Shown here piece after piece: positions 51,001 through 61,348 of a stretch of DNA of 64,000 nucleotides. Both the position numbers and the translations under genes were made by a program. Position 1 is the first letter of the stretch; the number at the start of each line of letters is the position of its first letter. This DNA comes from Piscicola geometra (taxonomy: Eukaryota > Annelida > Clitellata > Hirudinida > Piscicolidae), in NCBI GenBank assembly GCA_943735955.1, contig OX030959.1, forward strand, positions 9,368,915-9,432,914, written 5' to 3'. The notes under the pieces were generated by a model. It did not search any database. It saw nothing but the letters and a program-made list of their open reading frames with translations, and was not told the origin of the DNA.

Positions 51001-52567
51001 ATGCACCGCCATACAAAAGAATGCATCACCATACAAAAGAATGCACCACCAGACAAAAAAGAATGCACCACCATACAAAAGAATGCACCACCATGCAAAA
51101 GAATGCACCACCATACAAAACAATGCACCACCATACAAAACAATGCACCACCATACAAAACAATGCACCACCATACAAAACAATGCACCACCATACAACA
51201 AAATGCACCACCATACAAAAGAATGCACCACCATACAAAAGAATGCACCACCATAAAAAAGAATGCACCACCATGCAAAAGAATGCACCACCAAATACTT
51301 GTGATCCTTGCGATTTCTTATTGCTCCTTGCAGCTCCTACTGTTTGAATCTCTACAGCCTTGTATGAAGGGGAGCTTGCATAGACGGAGGAGGAGGAGGA
51401 GGAGGAAGGATTCACTCCAGGGTAGTTTGAAATCACCTCATATTCGCCATAAGTTGCAGGATCGAGAGTTTTAGCCATTGAGTTCTCGGTCTTAGTGAGT
51501 TGATTAAGAGTTTCAACGTCAACTTGGCATGCATTGCTTTGTAAATTGTTTGTATGATCCTCTCTACCATTTTCGAGATCATTGTGCTTCTCAGTGTGCA
51601 TACCAGTTGTAATGCTACTCCTATTTAAGTTGTTGTCATCATCACTGCACAGAACAAAGCCTGCAGTGATGGGAGATTGCAGCATCAGCATGTAGCAGGG
51701 GTTGATTCTGTTTATTGGTGAGGTGCTCCTTTTTGGCAAAATCCTCATTTCATTCTTGCTTTTGATGCTGCCTAACACACCAATTTGGCTTTTAACTTTT
51801 GATGAAACTTTTAATTTTTCTTTTCTATGTTTACTTTTGACCACTTGATTACAAGAACTTGAGTGGTTAGTTACACCAGGCTTATGACTCGAGGGTGGCA
51901 AAGGAGGAAGTTGGTGACTGAGAAGACGACAATGCTGCTCGAGCGACTTACGGTCGGACATGCGAAGGGCACAAGAGACGCATGTGCGAGTCTGACAGGT
52001 TTTCATGTGTCTGTGGAGATCTCCTCTGCGGCTGAACATGCTTCTGCAGTGGCTGCATTCATACTTCTTGTCTCTGTGCACTGAGTTGTAGTGCTGTTCA
52101 AGTGGGAAAAACTTTAAAATCATAATTATTTTTGAAACATGAAAAGAATTAGGCTTAATTAATTTGTTTATTTGAAATGTTAAAAAAAGTGAACAATGAA
52201 AATACTTGTCTAAGAAGTCTGAAGGAGTTGAAAGATTTTGATGAGACATCAGTGTAGAAATAGGAACAGGTGGAATGGGGGCAGTGGAATTGATTGTTGC
52301 AAGAGCTTGGTTGCTTACTTCCTTTCCGTATCAACTTTCTGTCTAATTCATTCTATAAAATGAAATAATTATTTTATATTCGTAGATTATATATTAAATT
52401 TGTTCTTAAAAAACCTGTATGATGTTGTGAACTTTGACTTTGTGGAAGCGGAGAGCTAATGAATGTTTAAAAAACTTTCCGCAACCGACTATTTCACATG
52501 TGACGTTTTCTATTCTTTCTCTTGTTAACTCTTCCACATTAGGAAATATCTTTGGCATTTTAGTCAT
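48096..52567 (-). CDS. ATMIN: ATMIN/ASCIZ (zinc-finger transcription factor binding dynein light chain)
   Basis: ATMIN is a nuclear zinc-finger activator of DYNLL1 and an ATM cofactor. Minus-strand exons: 52567-52415, 52352-52206, 52093-51299 and 48992-48096, all phase 0, giving about 663 residues (human about 820). The N-terminus has the expected fingers: CEIVGCGKFFKHSLALRFHK, then FHCPHSTCSY...RLLRQHYNSVH, KYECSHCRSMFSRRGDLHRH and CVSCALRMSDRKSLEQH (human order the same as recalled). The C-terminal part contains repeated TQT motifs, the DYNLL1-binding signature: CETQTL, MQTQTS, HTQTTD, ITTQTP and AHTQTYD. Ser/Asn-rich tracts lie between. Intron 3 is 2.3 kb and almost wholly a minisatellite. 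Divergent from BCS1L. Confidence 0.93.
49088..51293. repeat. 20-bp minisatellite (2.2 kb) in ATMIN intron 3
   Basis: About 110 copies of ATGCACCACCATACAAAAGA with variants (CAATG, GATTG, CATGC, CATAAAAAA, CGCC). Higher-order blocks of about 590-600 bases are visible: the variant CCACCAGACAAAAAAGAATG recurs at about 49859, 50460 and 51049. It starts at the donor of ATMIN exon 3 (minus strand: TCACAA|gtatttggtggtgcatt). All long His/Lys/Thr- and Trp/Phe-rich readings are artefacts. Confidence 0.97.
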
Positions 52568-52951
52568 TTAAATCTTCGTTAAGGCAACCAAACAAAAAAG
52601 TTTAATATTGAGTAAAAAACTTATTTTTTTATAAAACATAATCCTATATAAAAATTTATATAAATAAATTAATACTAACAACTTTTTTGAATGAAATGAA
52701 ATTTCATTATTAGTTTTGAAATAGTTTTATTTATATTACACAGAAATAAAATCAAAATTCCAAATAAAAATGAAATACAATAAAATTCATACTTAAGTAT
52801 ATAAAAGGTTTTTTGTAATATTTAAAAAAATTACACTGCAAGATTACTTGTTGCAAAATCAAATAAAAAAAAACTTAGATTAAAAGCCACTTTGCATGGT
52901 AATCTACTGTGGAAGGTTAAATTATATCATGAAAGCAAGAAGTAACAAACT
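52568..52951. promoter_or_regulatory. Divergent promoter region ATMIN/BCS1L
   Basis: 384 bases, very AT-rich, between the two start codons. Both promoters must be here. No specific site identified. Confidence 0.6.
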
Positions 52952-55900
52952 ATGGAATTGATAACATCTTTAAAAGACAATCCTTATTTTGGAGCAGGAT
53001 TTGGTCTGGTTGGACTGGGATCGCTAGCGGCTCTGCTAAGGAAGGGCTCTCAGTATGGCATGGTGATGTTCAGACGCCACTACATCACCACACTAGAAGT
53101 CACCAGTAAAGATAAAAGTTACTACTGGCTGTTGGGCTGGGTGAATGGCCAAGGCAGAAGCACTCAACACCTCAGTGTCAACACATCCTTTCAACAACTA
53201 GCTCATGGCAAGGTAGAGACCAAGTTCCACTTTGTTCCAAGTCCTGGAATACACTACTTCAGGTACAGTGGTGCTTGGGTTCAGGTAGAAAGGAACAGAG
53301 AAAAACAGGTTCAATGTCATCATCATTATTATTATTAGTTTCATTACTTGATATTATAAAAAAGACTCACATATGGAATGTATGTTTTTAATTAGTTTTT
53401 TAAAGTTATGTGAAATGATATAATATTTTAAACATATAGTTTAGAAACATCTTCGCAAACCTCACCACCTCAGATGACAGACCTGCAGACAGGTATCCCA
53501 TTTGAGTCAGTCACCTTGACGACACTAGGTCGCAAGCAGCAACTCTTCTCCAGCATGCTGTGTGAGGCCAGGGCAGCTGCCATGCAAGTACATACCACAA
53601 CCATCATCACTTACTTGCCCATTTATCAGACACTTATTTGAAATACCTTCATACAGGGCTCGCACTAGACTTAAATATTGTAACGGCAAATTTGTTTAAA
53701 AGTCCCATGTATAAAGCGCACTTAATTTAAACCTGTCCAAATTGAACTTTTTTGCAGTTTTGGGTTCATTGTCAGCAAGTGAACACAAACACTTCCCTAA
53801 TTTACTGTCAACAAACGAATGGGACAAATTGGATTTCATCATACAACTTTTCATTTCTTATAGATTTGCAACAGGGTAAAAATATTTTAAATGTTCAATA
53901 GTGTTATTTGCAATTTGCTGAACGGCTAGTCGAATCGGTAACGACTTTCGGCTTGACCAATAATGAAAGGTCCAAGGTTCAAGTGCAAATAATGCCCTAG
54001 TAACCCAGGGGCGCAAATGAAAATATGCAGCCTAAGTGCTTGGAAGCTCGTTCGGGTTATACGCCACTACAATAAGGCTCGTAATTATTTGTCAATTCAC
54101 ACAAGAAATATGCACTTTAGAAGATGATCCAGCTTATGTCATTCGTTGCACACAATCAATCAATCAATTATTTGTATAGCCTCCGATTTAAAAATTTAAA
54201 ATATGTACAAAAAATTAAAGAGTTAAAGAAACTTCAAAAACTACACAGCCTTTAACAAACAAAAGACTACAAACATATTTAATTTCAGATATTGAAAATT
54301 ACTGTGTGAATCCTTAAAGGTTATAGAACAGTATCTGAGGTATGCTTTGAGAGCTGTCCTCTTGTTTGGTGGCAAAAACACGAATAAATCAATCAATCAA
54401 ATCAATTTCTATAGCGCTCTTTCATCATCATCATCTCCTGGTTTTTGTTAAACAGGCCAACTTTTCCTCTCCCGAGGGTGGGGTCTGTCTGAAAAGTCTC
54501 AATCTCTCTCTCCACTCCTTTCTATCATGGGCATCAGTGCTGCGTGCCCCCAGGTATTTGAAGTCTTTCTGTACCACCTCTTCCCACGTCTTCTTTGGCC
54601 TGCCTGGTCGTTTCGTTCCAGAAACCTCCATTCTTTTAACCTTGTTGATCCATCCACCACCACGTTCCACATGCCCAAACCACCTCATTCTTCTCGTTTG
54701 CAGTACAGCACCAATATCCTGGATTCCCATCATTTTTTGGAGCTCATCTGAACTGATGAGATCTTTTGATTTGATGTTGCACATCCAACGGATCATGGCC
54801 CGGTCGTTGCGTTGAAGGCGGGTGATTGTTTCTGTGGTGACAGCCCAAGTCTCAGAGGCGTGTAACATTGTACTCCTCACACATGAGGTGTACACACGAC
54901 GAGGCATATGCGTCTCTTGCCAAACTGGCAAGAAAGTACTTGTCATCTCCTGCAAGTACAGTTCCATGTGAATGTCTATTCAGCTTGTCAGGAGACATAG
55001 TTAACAAGAAAAGAGTCTTTTTAGATCCAACTTGTGTTGAAAACTTGTTTGCTGGCTCAAAAATGATGTGTGACAATTGCATTTTCAATCATTCATAAAA
55101 AAAATTTAATGTGTATTACTTTTATAAAAAATTCAAAGAACATTTTATTTGTAATAATTTTTTTTATAAATATTATTTTATTATAATGTCAAATATGCGA
55201 AAAAAAAACATTAAGTTAAAATACGATAAACGCACGATTAAATTTTTTAATCGAACGCTTAACGGTGATTAAAATTTTTAATCGTGGAACAGCTTCAAAA
55301 AAATGTAACAAAATTCATTGGGACCAATCAGGATTCTTTCGGGTCAATTTTGAAAAAGTGGAGCCATTGGTCCCGGTGGCCCTCGACAGCACGAGCACTG
55401 TAATATAATTTTTTTATCTGCTCTATATTGCAATCTCTTCCACCACCACCACCACCACCACCACCACACCCTTTTCAGATGCAGGAGGGTCGCACCACAA
55501 TGTACATTCCTGCAGGCGCAGAGTGGAGACCATTCGGCTACCCACGGAAACGAAGACCTATCTCGTCAGTGACGCTGGACGAGGGCCTCAGTGACGCCAT
55601 CCTGAAGGACATCAAAGACTTCATCGACACACCTGCCTGGTACAACGACCGAGGCATCCCCTACAGGAGAGGCTACTTGCTGCACGGACCTCCTGGCTGC
55701 GGAAAAAGCAGCTTCATCACTGCTCTTGCTGGTACCTTACTTTTCTATCTTTTAGGGATGGAAGATGTTTCAGACTTAGATTAAAATTTCATCAACGAAA
55801 GTAACATTTTATGTATAAAGTCTATTTATTTGGGGAGCGGGGATGGCTGAGATGGTAGACGTCGGACTTGCAACTTGAAGGTTGTCTGTTCGAATCCTTC

Positions 55901-56936
55901 ACAAGCAACTGTGAACTATATGATATACCTAGTGTATATGATGCCGTGTTTGCGACGTATGCATTGAGAGATGTGTACGTCGTGTGGAGTGGCGCCTGTG
56001 GCGCGTAAGAACTATGGTTCTCAGAACTATTGTAACATGGCCTGCGTCTGTCAGGCTGTGAATAATACAGACCCTTAAAAAAATTCAACTTGTCAAATGA
56101 TGAAAGGTATTGGGGGAAGATGACAGGACAACAAAATGAAATAAATGAAACTTCGGGCTTAAAAACTTCATATTAGACAGATAGTTTTAAAGTATTCGAA
56201 ACATCCCAACACTACCACTACAGGTGAGTTGGAATACGGCATCTGCTTGCTGAACCTCAACCAGTCAGGCCTCTCTGACGACCGCCTGCACCACCTACTC
56301 AGCGTAGCTCCCCAGCAGTCGATCATCCTTTTGGAAGACGTCGACGCTGCCTTCCAGAGCAGAGATCTCGACAAAAAAAGTGGAAAACTTGCATCGGATG
56401 CGGAATTTCTTCTTATCTCCTTACTTCACACTACTATTTCGAATTTAAGACCACCCTCTAACCTACTTCAGGCGCCAGCATGTATGAAGGCATGGGCAGA
56501 CTGACCTTCAGTGGCTTGTTGAACGCCCTGGATGGCGTTGCGTCCTCTGAAGCTAGGATAGTCTTCATGACGACCAACTACCCTGAAAGGTGTCTACTTG
56601 AAAGTATGATGCGCCTTAGATGAACACTTCAAGTGAATGTTAATTATTTTAATTCTCCGAATTTCATTTTCCAGGCTAGATGCCGCACTAGTAAGACCAG
56701 GACGCATTGATATGAAAGTGAAGGTAGATTACTGTACAGATCACCAGCTAAGCAAGATGTTCCTAAGGTTCTATCCAGACTGCATTCATCAAGATGCTGA
56801 CAGATTTGTTTTAGAGATGCGCAGACTAAACCCTGATCAACAACTCAGTCCTGCACAAGTACAGGGCTATTTTATGTTCTACAAGAACAGTCCAGAACTG
56901 GCAATAAAAAATGTAAATTCCATTTTAAAATCATGA
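52952..56936 (+). CDS. BCS1L: BCS1L, mitochondrial AAA+ translocase for Rieske protein
   Basis: Inner-membrane AAA ATPase that inserts the Rieske iron-sulfur subunit into complex III. Six exons: 52952-53308, 53474-53587, 55479-55731, 56224-56379, 56472-56589 and 56675-56936. The splice phases close exactly to 419 residues, the length I recall for human. The N-terminal transmembrane segment is [16 protein letters not shown], followed by the BCS1-specific domain ([20 protein letters not shown]). The AAA module has Walker [10 protein letters not shown], Walker [12 protein letters not shown], sensor-1 region [10 protein letters not shown] and the Arg-finger region VRPGRID. Intron 2 contains SINE, LINE and hAT debris and intron 3 a tRNA-derived SINE. 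Poly(A) signal AATAAA at 56946. Intact. Confidence 0.97.
53930..54065 (+). mobile_element. tRNA-derived SINE in BCS1L intron 2
   Basis: CGGCTAGTCGAATCGGTAAC, then TTCGGCTTGACC, then B-box-like GGTTCAAGTGC. Diverged copy of the family at 39425. Confidence 0.65.
54150..54425 (-). mobile_element. SINE/LINE tail debris
   Basis: AATCAATCAATCAATT tracts at 54156 and 54386 next to GTATAGCC and TATAGCGCTC; these are reverse-complement copies of the GAGCGCTATA...TGATTGAT tails seen elsewhere in the window. The middle has no readable domain. Confidence 0.5.
54425..54902 (-). mobile_element. 5'-truncated LINE copy (3' end of the family at 10003-12078)
   Basis: Minus-strand open reading of about 155 codons almost identical to the C-terminus of the LINE at 11580-12075: [72 protein letters not shown]. 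Unlike the other copy it has no internal stop. The tail is GATGATGATGA. It sits directly against a hAT fragment. Confidence 0.88.
54903..55097 (+). pseudogene. hAT transposase C-terminal fragment
   Basis: Reads [20 protein letters not shown] then [20 protein letters not shown] and [19 protein letters not shown], the ZBED/hAT dimerisation domain (usual form PxTS.PSERLFSxAGxIVxxKRxxL). Only this end remains; the LINE copy on the other strand has apparently replaced or split the rest. Confidence 0.8.
55836..56085 (+). mobile_element. tRNA-derived SINE in BCS1L intron 3
   Basis: tRNA-like head GGGATGGCTGAGATGGTAGA (A box TGGCTGAGATGG) and B box GTTCGAATCC at 55888, then a 170-base body ending GGCTGTGAATAATACAGACC. 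Both Pol III boxes look intact. It belongs to a different SINE family from the one at 39425. Confidence 0.8.
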
Positions 56937-57137
56937 TGTTTTTTAAATAAACTTCTAAGCACAATTTTCCAAAAAAATAATTATTGTAACTAAAGTATTT
57001 CTTTTGAATATTTTGGCAAGACCACTTCAACTTAGTCTCTTTTTGCAGTTTTGCACTACACCATTTTTTTTAATTTGCACCTTGCAAAAATGCTTTTCGA
57101 TAAAGAGTGGTTGATCTAATAAAGGAAGACTTTTCAT

Positions 57138-57774
57138 AAGGGGCCATCCATCAAAGACGTCCACAAATTCTTTACTCTTTCTCACTCCCCCTCCCCCCTT
57201 GTCCACTTTTGACTTAACCCCTCTTCCCTCCCTCTAGTTGTGGACGTCCAAAACATATAATTTACCGAACTTAAATCAATGAATATTTTGGGAAACTTTA
57301 CAACAAAATAAAGAGTATGTGTTTACAAATTTCAATTATTTTCAGGAAAAATTCTTGATGAAATAATAACTGTTCAAATCAGTTTAATAAAAAAGTAATA
57401 AATAAATAATTCCCCATCGTTCAATCACCAAGTATTCTAATTTTTAAAAATTGTTATTTGAGATTTTATTGTATTTGACAAATAAAACTTCAACAACATA
57501 TTTAAAAAATAATATTCAAGCGTATTAATTATTATTGAACCTATCGTTTCTAAATATAACCTGTTTGTGAAAGATTTTTTGGGTTTGCATCCCAACTCTC
57601 TTGTCATTAAACTGGAAGTATTTTGCAGTAAATGCCCACAATATACACTACGATGTGGATATCAAATTTGTCCTAAAGCCCCTCTCCCATTTGTCCACTT
57701 TATACCACTTTTTGCTGAACCTTCCCCCCCTTCCATCCCTCTTTTGTGTGGAAGTCTTTTATGGATGCCCCCTA
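57138..57774. mobile_element. Non-autonomous DNA transposon (about 640 bp)
   Basis: Terminal inverted repeats AAGGGGCCATCCATCAAAGA + CGTCCAC at 57138 and, reverse-complemented at 57774, TAGGGGGCATCCATAAAAGA + CTTCCAC. The subterminal regions share CCCCCTTGTCCACTTT and CCCATTTGTCCACTTT. No transposase. Such GGGGCC(A/G)TCCAT ends are known in several invertebrate MITE families. Confidence 0.75.
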
Positions 57775-57980
57775 AATATTTATTATTAATTTAGCAGTCT
57801 ACTGTAAAGGCAATGAGCATTATATACAAATCATGGGCTGATTTAAATGTTAAAATATAGGGAGAAAAGGAAAAAAAGAAAACTTTTGGCAAATTTATTT
57901 GAAAAGATATTTCATAAGTTTAATGGTTACTTTTAAATCAACAATTTAAACCATTGTTCTTAATATTTGGACGAGACCCC

Positions 57981-58325
57981 TCATTCTGACTTCTCTTTCT
58001 TTCTATAATTGGGCAAGTTGTACAACACCCACATTGGTACTGCCATTATGGCAAAGAAAAATCCTGTGAAGGCTGCTACCTTCTCCTTTAAAAATGTAAA
58101 AATTGTTGGTTAATATAAATATTATAATATAATTTATATTTATAATATAAGTTATAAGAATAAGGTACAAATCAAAACAACATTCATGAAAGATATAAAG
58201 AAAAAACCAAAACTTACATAAGTGTGAAGTGGATTCCTCGGAGGCCCAAATACATGGGTACGAACGCTATTTGCTGAAAACCTACTTTTGACAATAGGCA
58301 GGGTCCTTGATAGAAAAGAAGACAT
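57981..58325 (-). CDS. COX8-like subunit of cytochrome c oxidase
   Basis: Two phase-0 exons, 58325-58218 and 58085-57981, giving a 70-residue protein. The first exon is a mitochondrial-targeting-like sequence (MSSFLSRTLPIVKSRF). The mature part has one transmembrane helix (VAAFTGFFFAIMAVPMWVLY) followed by NLPNYRKK. The single-span topology, length and P-x-W-[IV]-L-x-[HN]-L-x-x-Y ending fit COX8; assignment is from pattern only, as the family is short and divergent. Start codon lies 216 bases from that of UQCRB on the other strand. Confidence 0.7.
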
Positions 58326-58541
58326 TTTGATATCTTATGAGCAAAGACTTTTGTCGACCTTGCCACAAACAGAAATATCAAAAACCTAATTTTGAATACT
58401 AATAGCTTTTATAAAAAAATTAAAACCGACATTACTGCTGATTTTTAAATTTTAAAGAATATTTTTTTTATTAACTTTTATATTTAAATGTATACTTTGG
58501 TTTATTCGACATAAAAGTTGATTTAAAATTTGAAGGTTAAG
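58326..58541. promoter_or_regulatory. Divergent promoter region COX8-like/UQCRB
   Basis: Only 216 bases between two start codons on opposite strands, both for respiratory-chain subunits. AT-rich; no named site identified. Confidence 0.65.
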
Positions 58542-59081
58542 ATGGCTTCTGGTGCTATTAAATCCGCAGGTAATATTCTTTTAAATAATAAATTTAATTT
58601 GTTTCAAGTTAAAACATTTAACTTTTTTTTCAAGCCTCCACTGGCTGGAGAGCTGCTTTCAGAAAATGGTCTTTTACGTCTTCTGGATATAGTAACTACG
58701 GTAAGCATATTAGGCTTCAAATTATAATTAATCCGATAAATTAATATTTAATAAAATTAAAAAGGTTTGCTTCACGATGACATTCTTGACGACATGGTTC
58801 CTGAGATTAAAGAGGCAATAAGGAGGCTGCCCAAGAAGGTAGCTGAAGAAAGGCAGTTTCGCATGTCAAGGGCTCTCTACCTTTCCATGAGGAAGGAGGT
58901 TCTGCCACAGGAGGAATGGACTAAGTTTGAAGATGTGAGTTGCTGTGTGTTAAGATTTTATAGGTTTATTAATTTAACTATATTATATATATTTGAATTG
59001 CAGGATACCAAATACTTGCAACCCCTGATTGAAGAAGTTCAAAAGGAATTTGCTGAAAAGCAAGCATGGAACAGTAAATAA
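58542..59081 (+). CDS. UQCRB: UQCRB, cytochrome bc1 complex subunit 7
   Basis: Ubiquinone-binding/14-kDa subunit of complex III on the matrix side. Four exons: 58542-58569, 58635-58700, 58765-58934 and 59004-59081, giving 113 residues (human 111 as recalled). Matches: GWRAAFRKWSFTSSGYSNYG, LLHDDILDD, EIKEAIRRLPKKVAEERQFR, RALYLSMRKEVLPQEEWTKF (human EAIRRLP, ALDLNLKHQILPKEQWTKYEE), and the tail DTKYLQPLIEEVQKEF. A polyadenylation signal AATAAA is at 59158. Intact. Confidence 0.96.
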
Positions 59082-59340
59082 GAAAGCTAATTTTAAGTCA
59101 TCGTAGTAGGTATGCTCCTTTGGCAATTGAATGAATGGAGTAGTTTTGATTTGAACAAATAAAATGTAAACTCATTTTCTTTTTTCGAAGATAGAATAAA
59201 AATGGTTTTAAGATATTAATAATAAAGATGATTTAAAGAACATTCCTTGAAAAAATATTGTACTATGATCTCCAACTTTTCTTCTATGCTATACTGGAAA
59301 AATGAATTTTTTTATAAATTGAAATAATGAAAATTTTAAA

Positions 59341-61047
59341 CTATTGGTATAGGTAAAAACTTATTGATTTTATTTGAATTGATGAAAAGATAAAAATAAT
59401 ATATTTTAACATTGAAAAGATAAATGAAACTATTGGTATAGACACAAACTTGTCAATAAGGTCGTTTCTGAGTTTAAGATTCATGCCGGCTTGTGCCTGG
59501 TTGTCGTCGAGTTTGAAGATGCTGTCGATTAGGGAGATCTCTGTGGTGGTGGTGTCCATGCCGCAGAAGGCTGACCAGTCATTGGCCACCATGCCTGCTC
59601 CGATGACGTTGCTGCCCCTGTTCACTGTGCCTGTCTGAATAGTTTTGGTGGTGGTTGTGATGATGAATTGTTGAAATGATGCAGTATTTGCTTTGAGGCT
59701 GGAATTGACTGCATTCTTTTTAAAGGTGGTAATGTTGATGATATGAACTTTTAAAGACTGATTTTGAATAAAGACATAGAATAAATATTAGAGGATTCTG
59801 ATGTTGAACTACTAATCATGTGAAGTAGACATACCACTAGAGGGACTTGCAGAAGGGTCGACAGTTCATTTTGTTCCTCAATCTTGGTGCTTGGGTGCAG
59901 CTGAAATGTCGTGATTAATATGAATTTTAATAAACTCTAGTGGAAGTGAGATTAAAATACCATTTCTAATAAAATTTACAAAAAGTTAGTTTTAGTTTAA
60001 TCAACACCCCTCCCCCTTCTACTCCTCTTCACTCACCAGTCCTCCCTGGTTGGTGAAGAGGGCGTAAGTGCCGACCAGTGAGTTGTCAGCCACGGTCTGC
60101 CTGTACGTCTCCACGTTCAAGACGTCCCTGATGATCTCCTCTGTGTCCTGGGAAGGGTCATTCATTATTTCATTTTCATTTATATTAATTTCGTCATAAT
60201 TCCCCAAAAGCATGAAGACTACATGGAATAGTCTATAACTAAATCCTCAAGATTGTTGGTCTTATATTTATATATCTATACACAGAACTTGAGTAAGTTA
60301 TTCAAAATGCAAACCTTCTCCAGGTCGGGGTGGATGAGGGCGGCATAGTCGTTGCAGGAGATGACATTCCCAAGGGCAGAGAGTCGTTCCTCGATGCGCA
60401 TCACCTTCACAGAGTCGGGCAGACTGTTCCTGATGTGTTGCAGTTCGTTGTCCGTTGTCGTCATCGGCAGTAACAAGCCGTGTTTGTTGCCTGGAGTGTT
60501 GCAAAGAGTTTATCTTTGATTAGTTGCTTTGCTAGGCTATGCACTGCTTATGAGCTAGAGAGGTAGGTGAACCAAGATCTTGTCATGAGTTACTTTTAAC
60601 CCATTATCTGGTTACAATCATTTTTATAAGCTCTGCATGTGAGTTTTCAGAAGAAAAATGCTGAAACTCACCAACAGACAACCTTCCTACAATTCTGCAT
60701 CCATTTACAGTAGTATAGAAGACTGGAATAGAATCTGATAGCTCACTCTCAAAAATACTGTAATAACATCAAATGAATGTTTTAAATATTTCAAATAATA
60801 TTAGGAAATAGTTATCAATAAATAATATTTATAGAATAATTAAGACAATTATTTAATGTGATGAACCAAAAGCTTCTAGACCATCATATAATTAAAACAA
60901 TGAATTTATATTAAAAAAAGATAAATATGTTGAATCTCGCCTGTAGAAGTTGGCAGAACCACCAAGCCCAACCATGCAGTAGGCGTTAGTGAGGGTGGCA
61001 AAAACTCCAACTTCATTGTTTCCTTCATATTGTGCTCTTACTGCCAT
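59341..61047 (-). CDS. EIF6: EIF6, ribosome anti-association factor
   Basis: EIF6 binds the 60S subunit, prevents premature 40S joining and acts in nucleolar 60S biogenesis. Six minus-strand exons: 61047-60941, 60757-60672, 60490-60315, 60147-60037, 59900-59835 and 59634-59341, about 279 residues (human 245). Strong matches: [96 protein letters not shown] and [20 protein letters not shown]. Intron 1 uses a GC donor (TACAG|gcgaga) confirmed by the SIFESELSD junction. After DLIDK the frame runs about 34 extra residues ([15 protein letters not shown]...) through a duplicated TATACCAATAGTTT and an AATAAA before the stop, so the true 3' end is uncertain. Confidence 0.94.
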
Positions 61048-61348
61048 ATTTGCGATATAATAAGATTATTTCACAAGAATAATAATATTAACTATTAAAT
61101 TTAGAAAAACACAAGACAACGATAAATTCCGAACGTGGTTGTGAAATCATTGGAAATGCAGCATAGATGTTTGATACTAGTGATAGATTTATAATAATTA
61201 AAAGTAATAAACAATAAAATTTTGACATAACAAAAATAACTTCATAATTAATTATTAAATGTACAATTTTATTTTTTGGAAAGTTTTGTCACGTATATGC
61301 CTCTTTATAGATGTTTACGCCATTTTATTCAAATTAATTCAGCTTTTA
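61048..61348. promoter_or_regulatory. Divergent promoter region EIF6/SRSF-like
   Basis: 301 bases between start codons on opposite strands. AT-rich, no specific motif identified. Confidence 0.6.

Noticed and set aside
49088..51293. CRISPR-like regular repeats
   Set aside because: Units are contiguous with no unique spacers, the genome is eukaryotic, and the array is intronic. The same applies to the arrays at 26883-39270.
49048..51474. Multiple His/Lys/Thr-rich and Trp/Phe-rich readings of 200-750 codons
   Set aside because: Artefacts of the 20-bp array in ATMIN intron 3.
54431..54967. A 178-codon gene of unknown function
   Set aside because: Identical in order to the C-terminus of the LINE at 11.5-12.1 kb, so it is a retrotransposon fragment.
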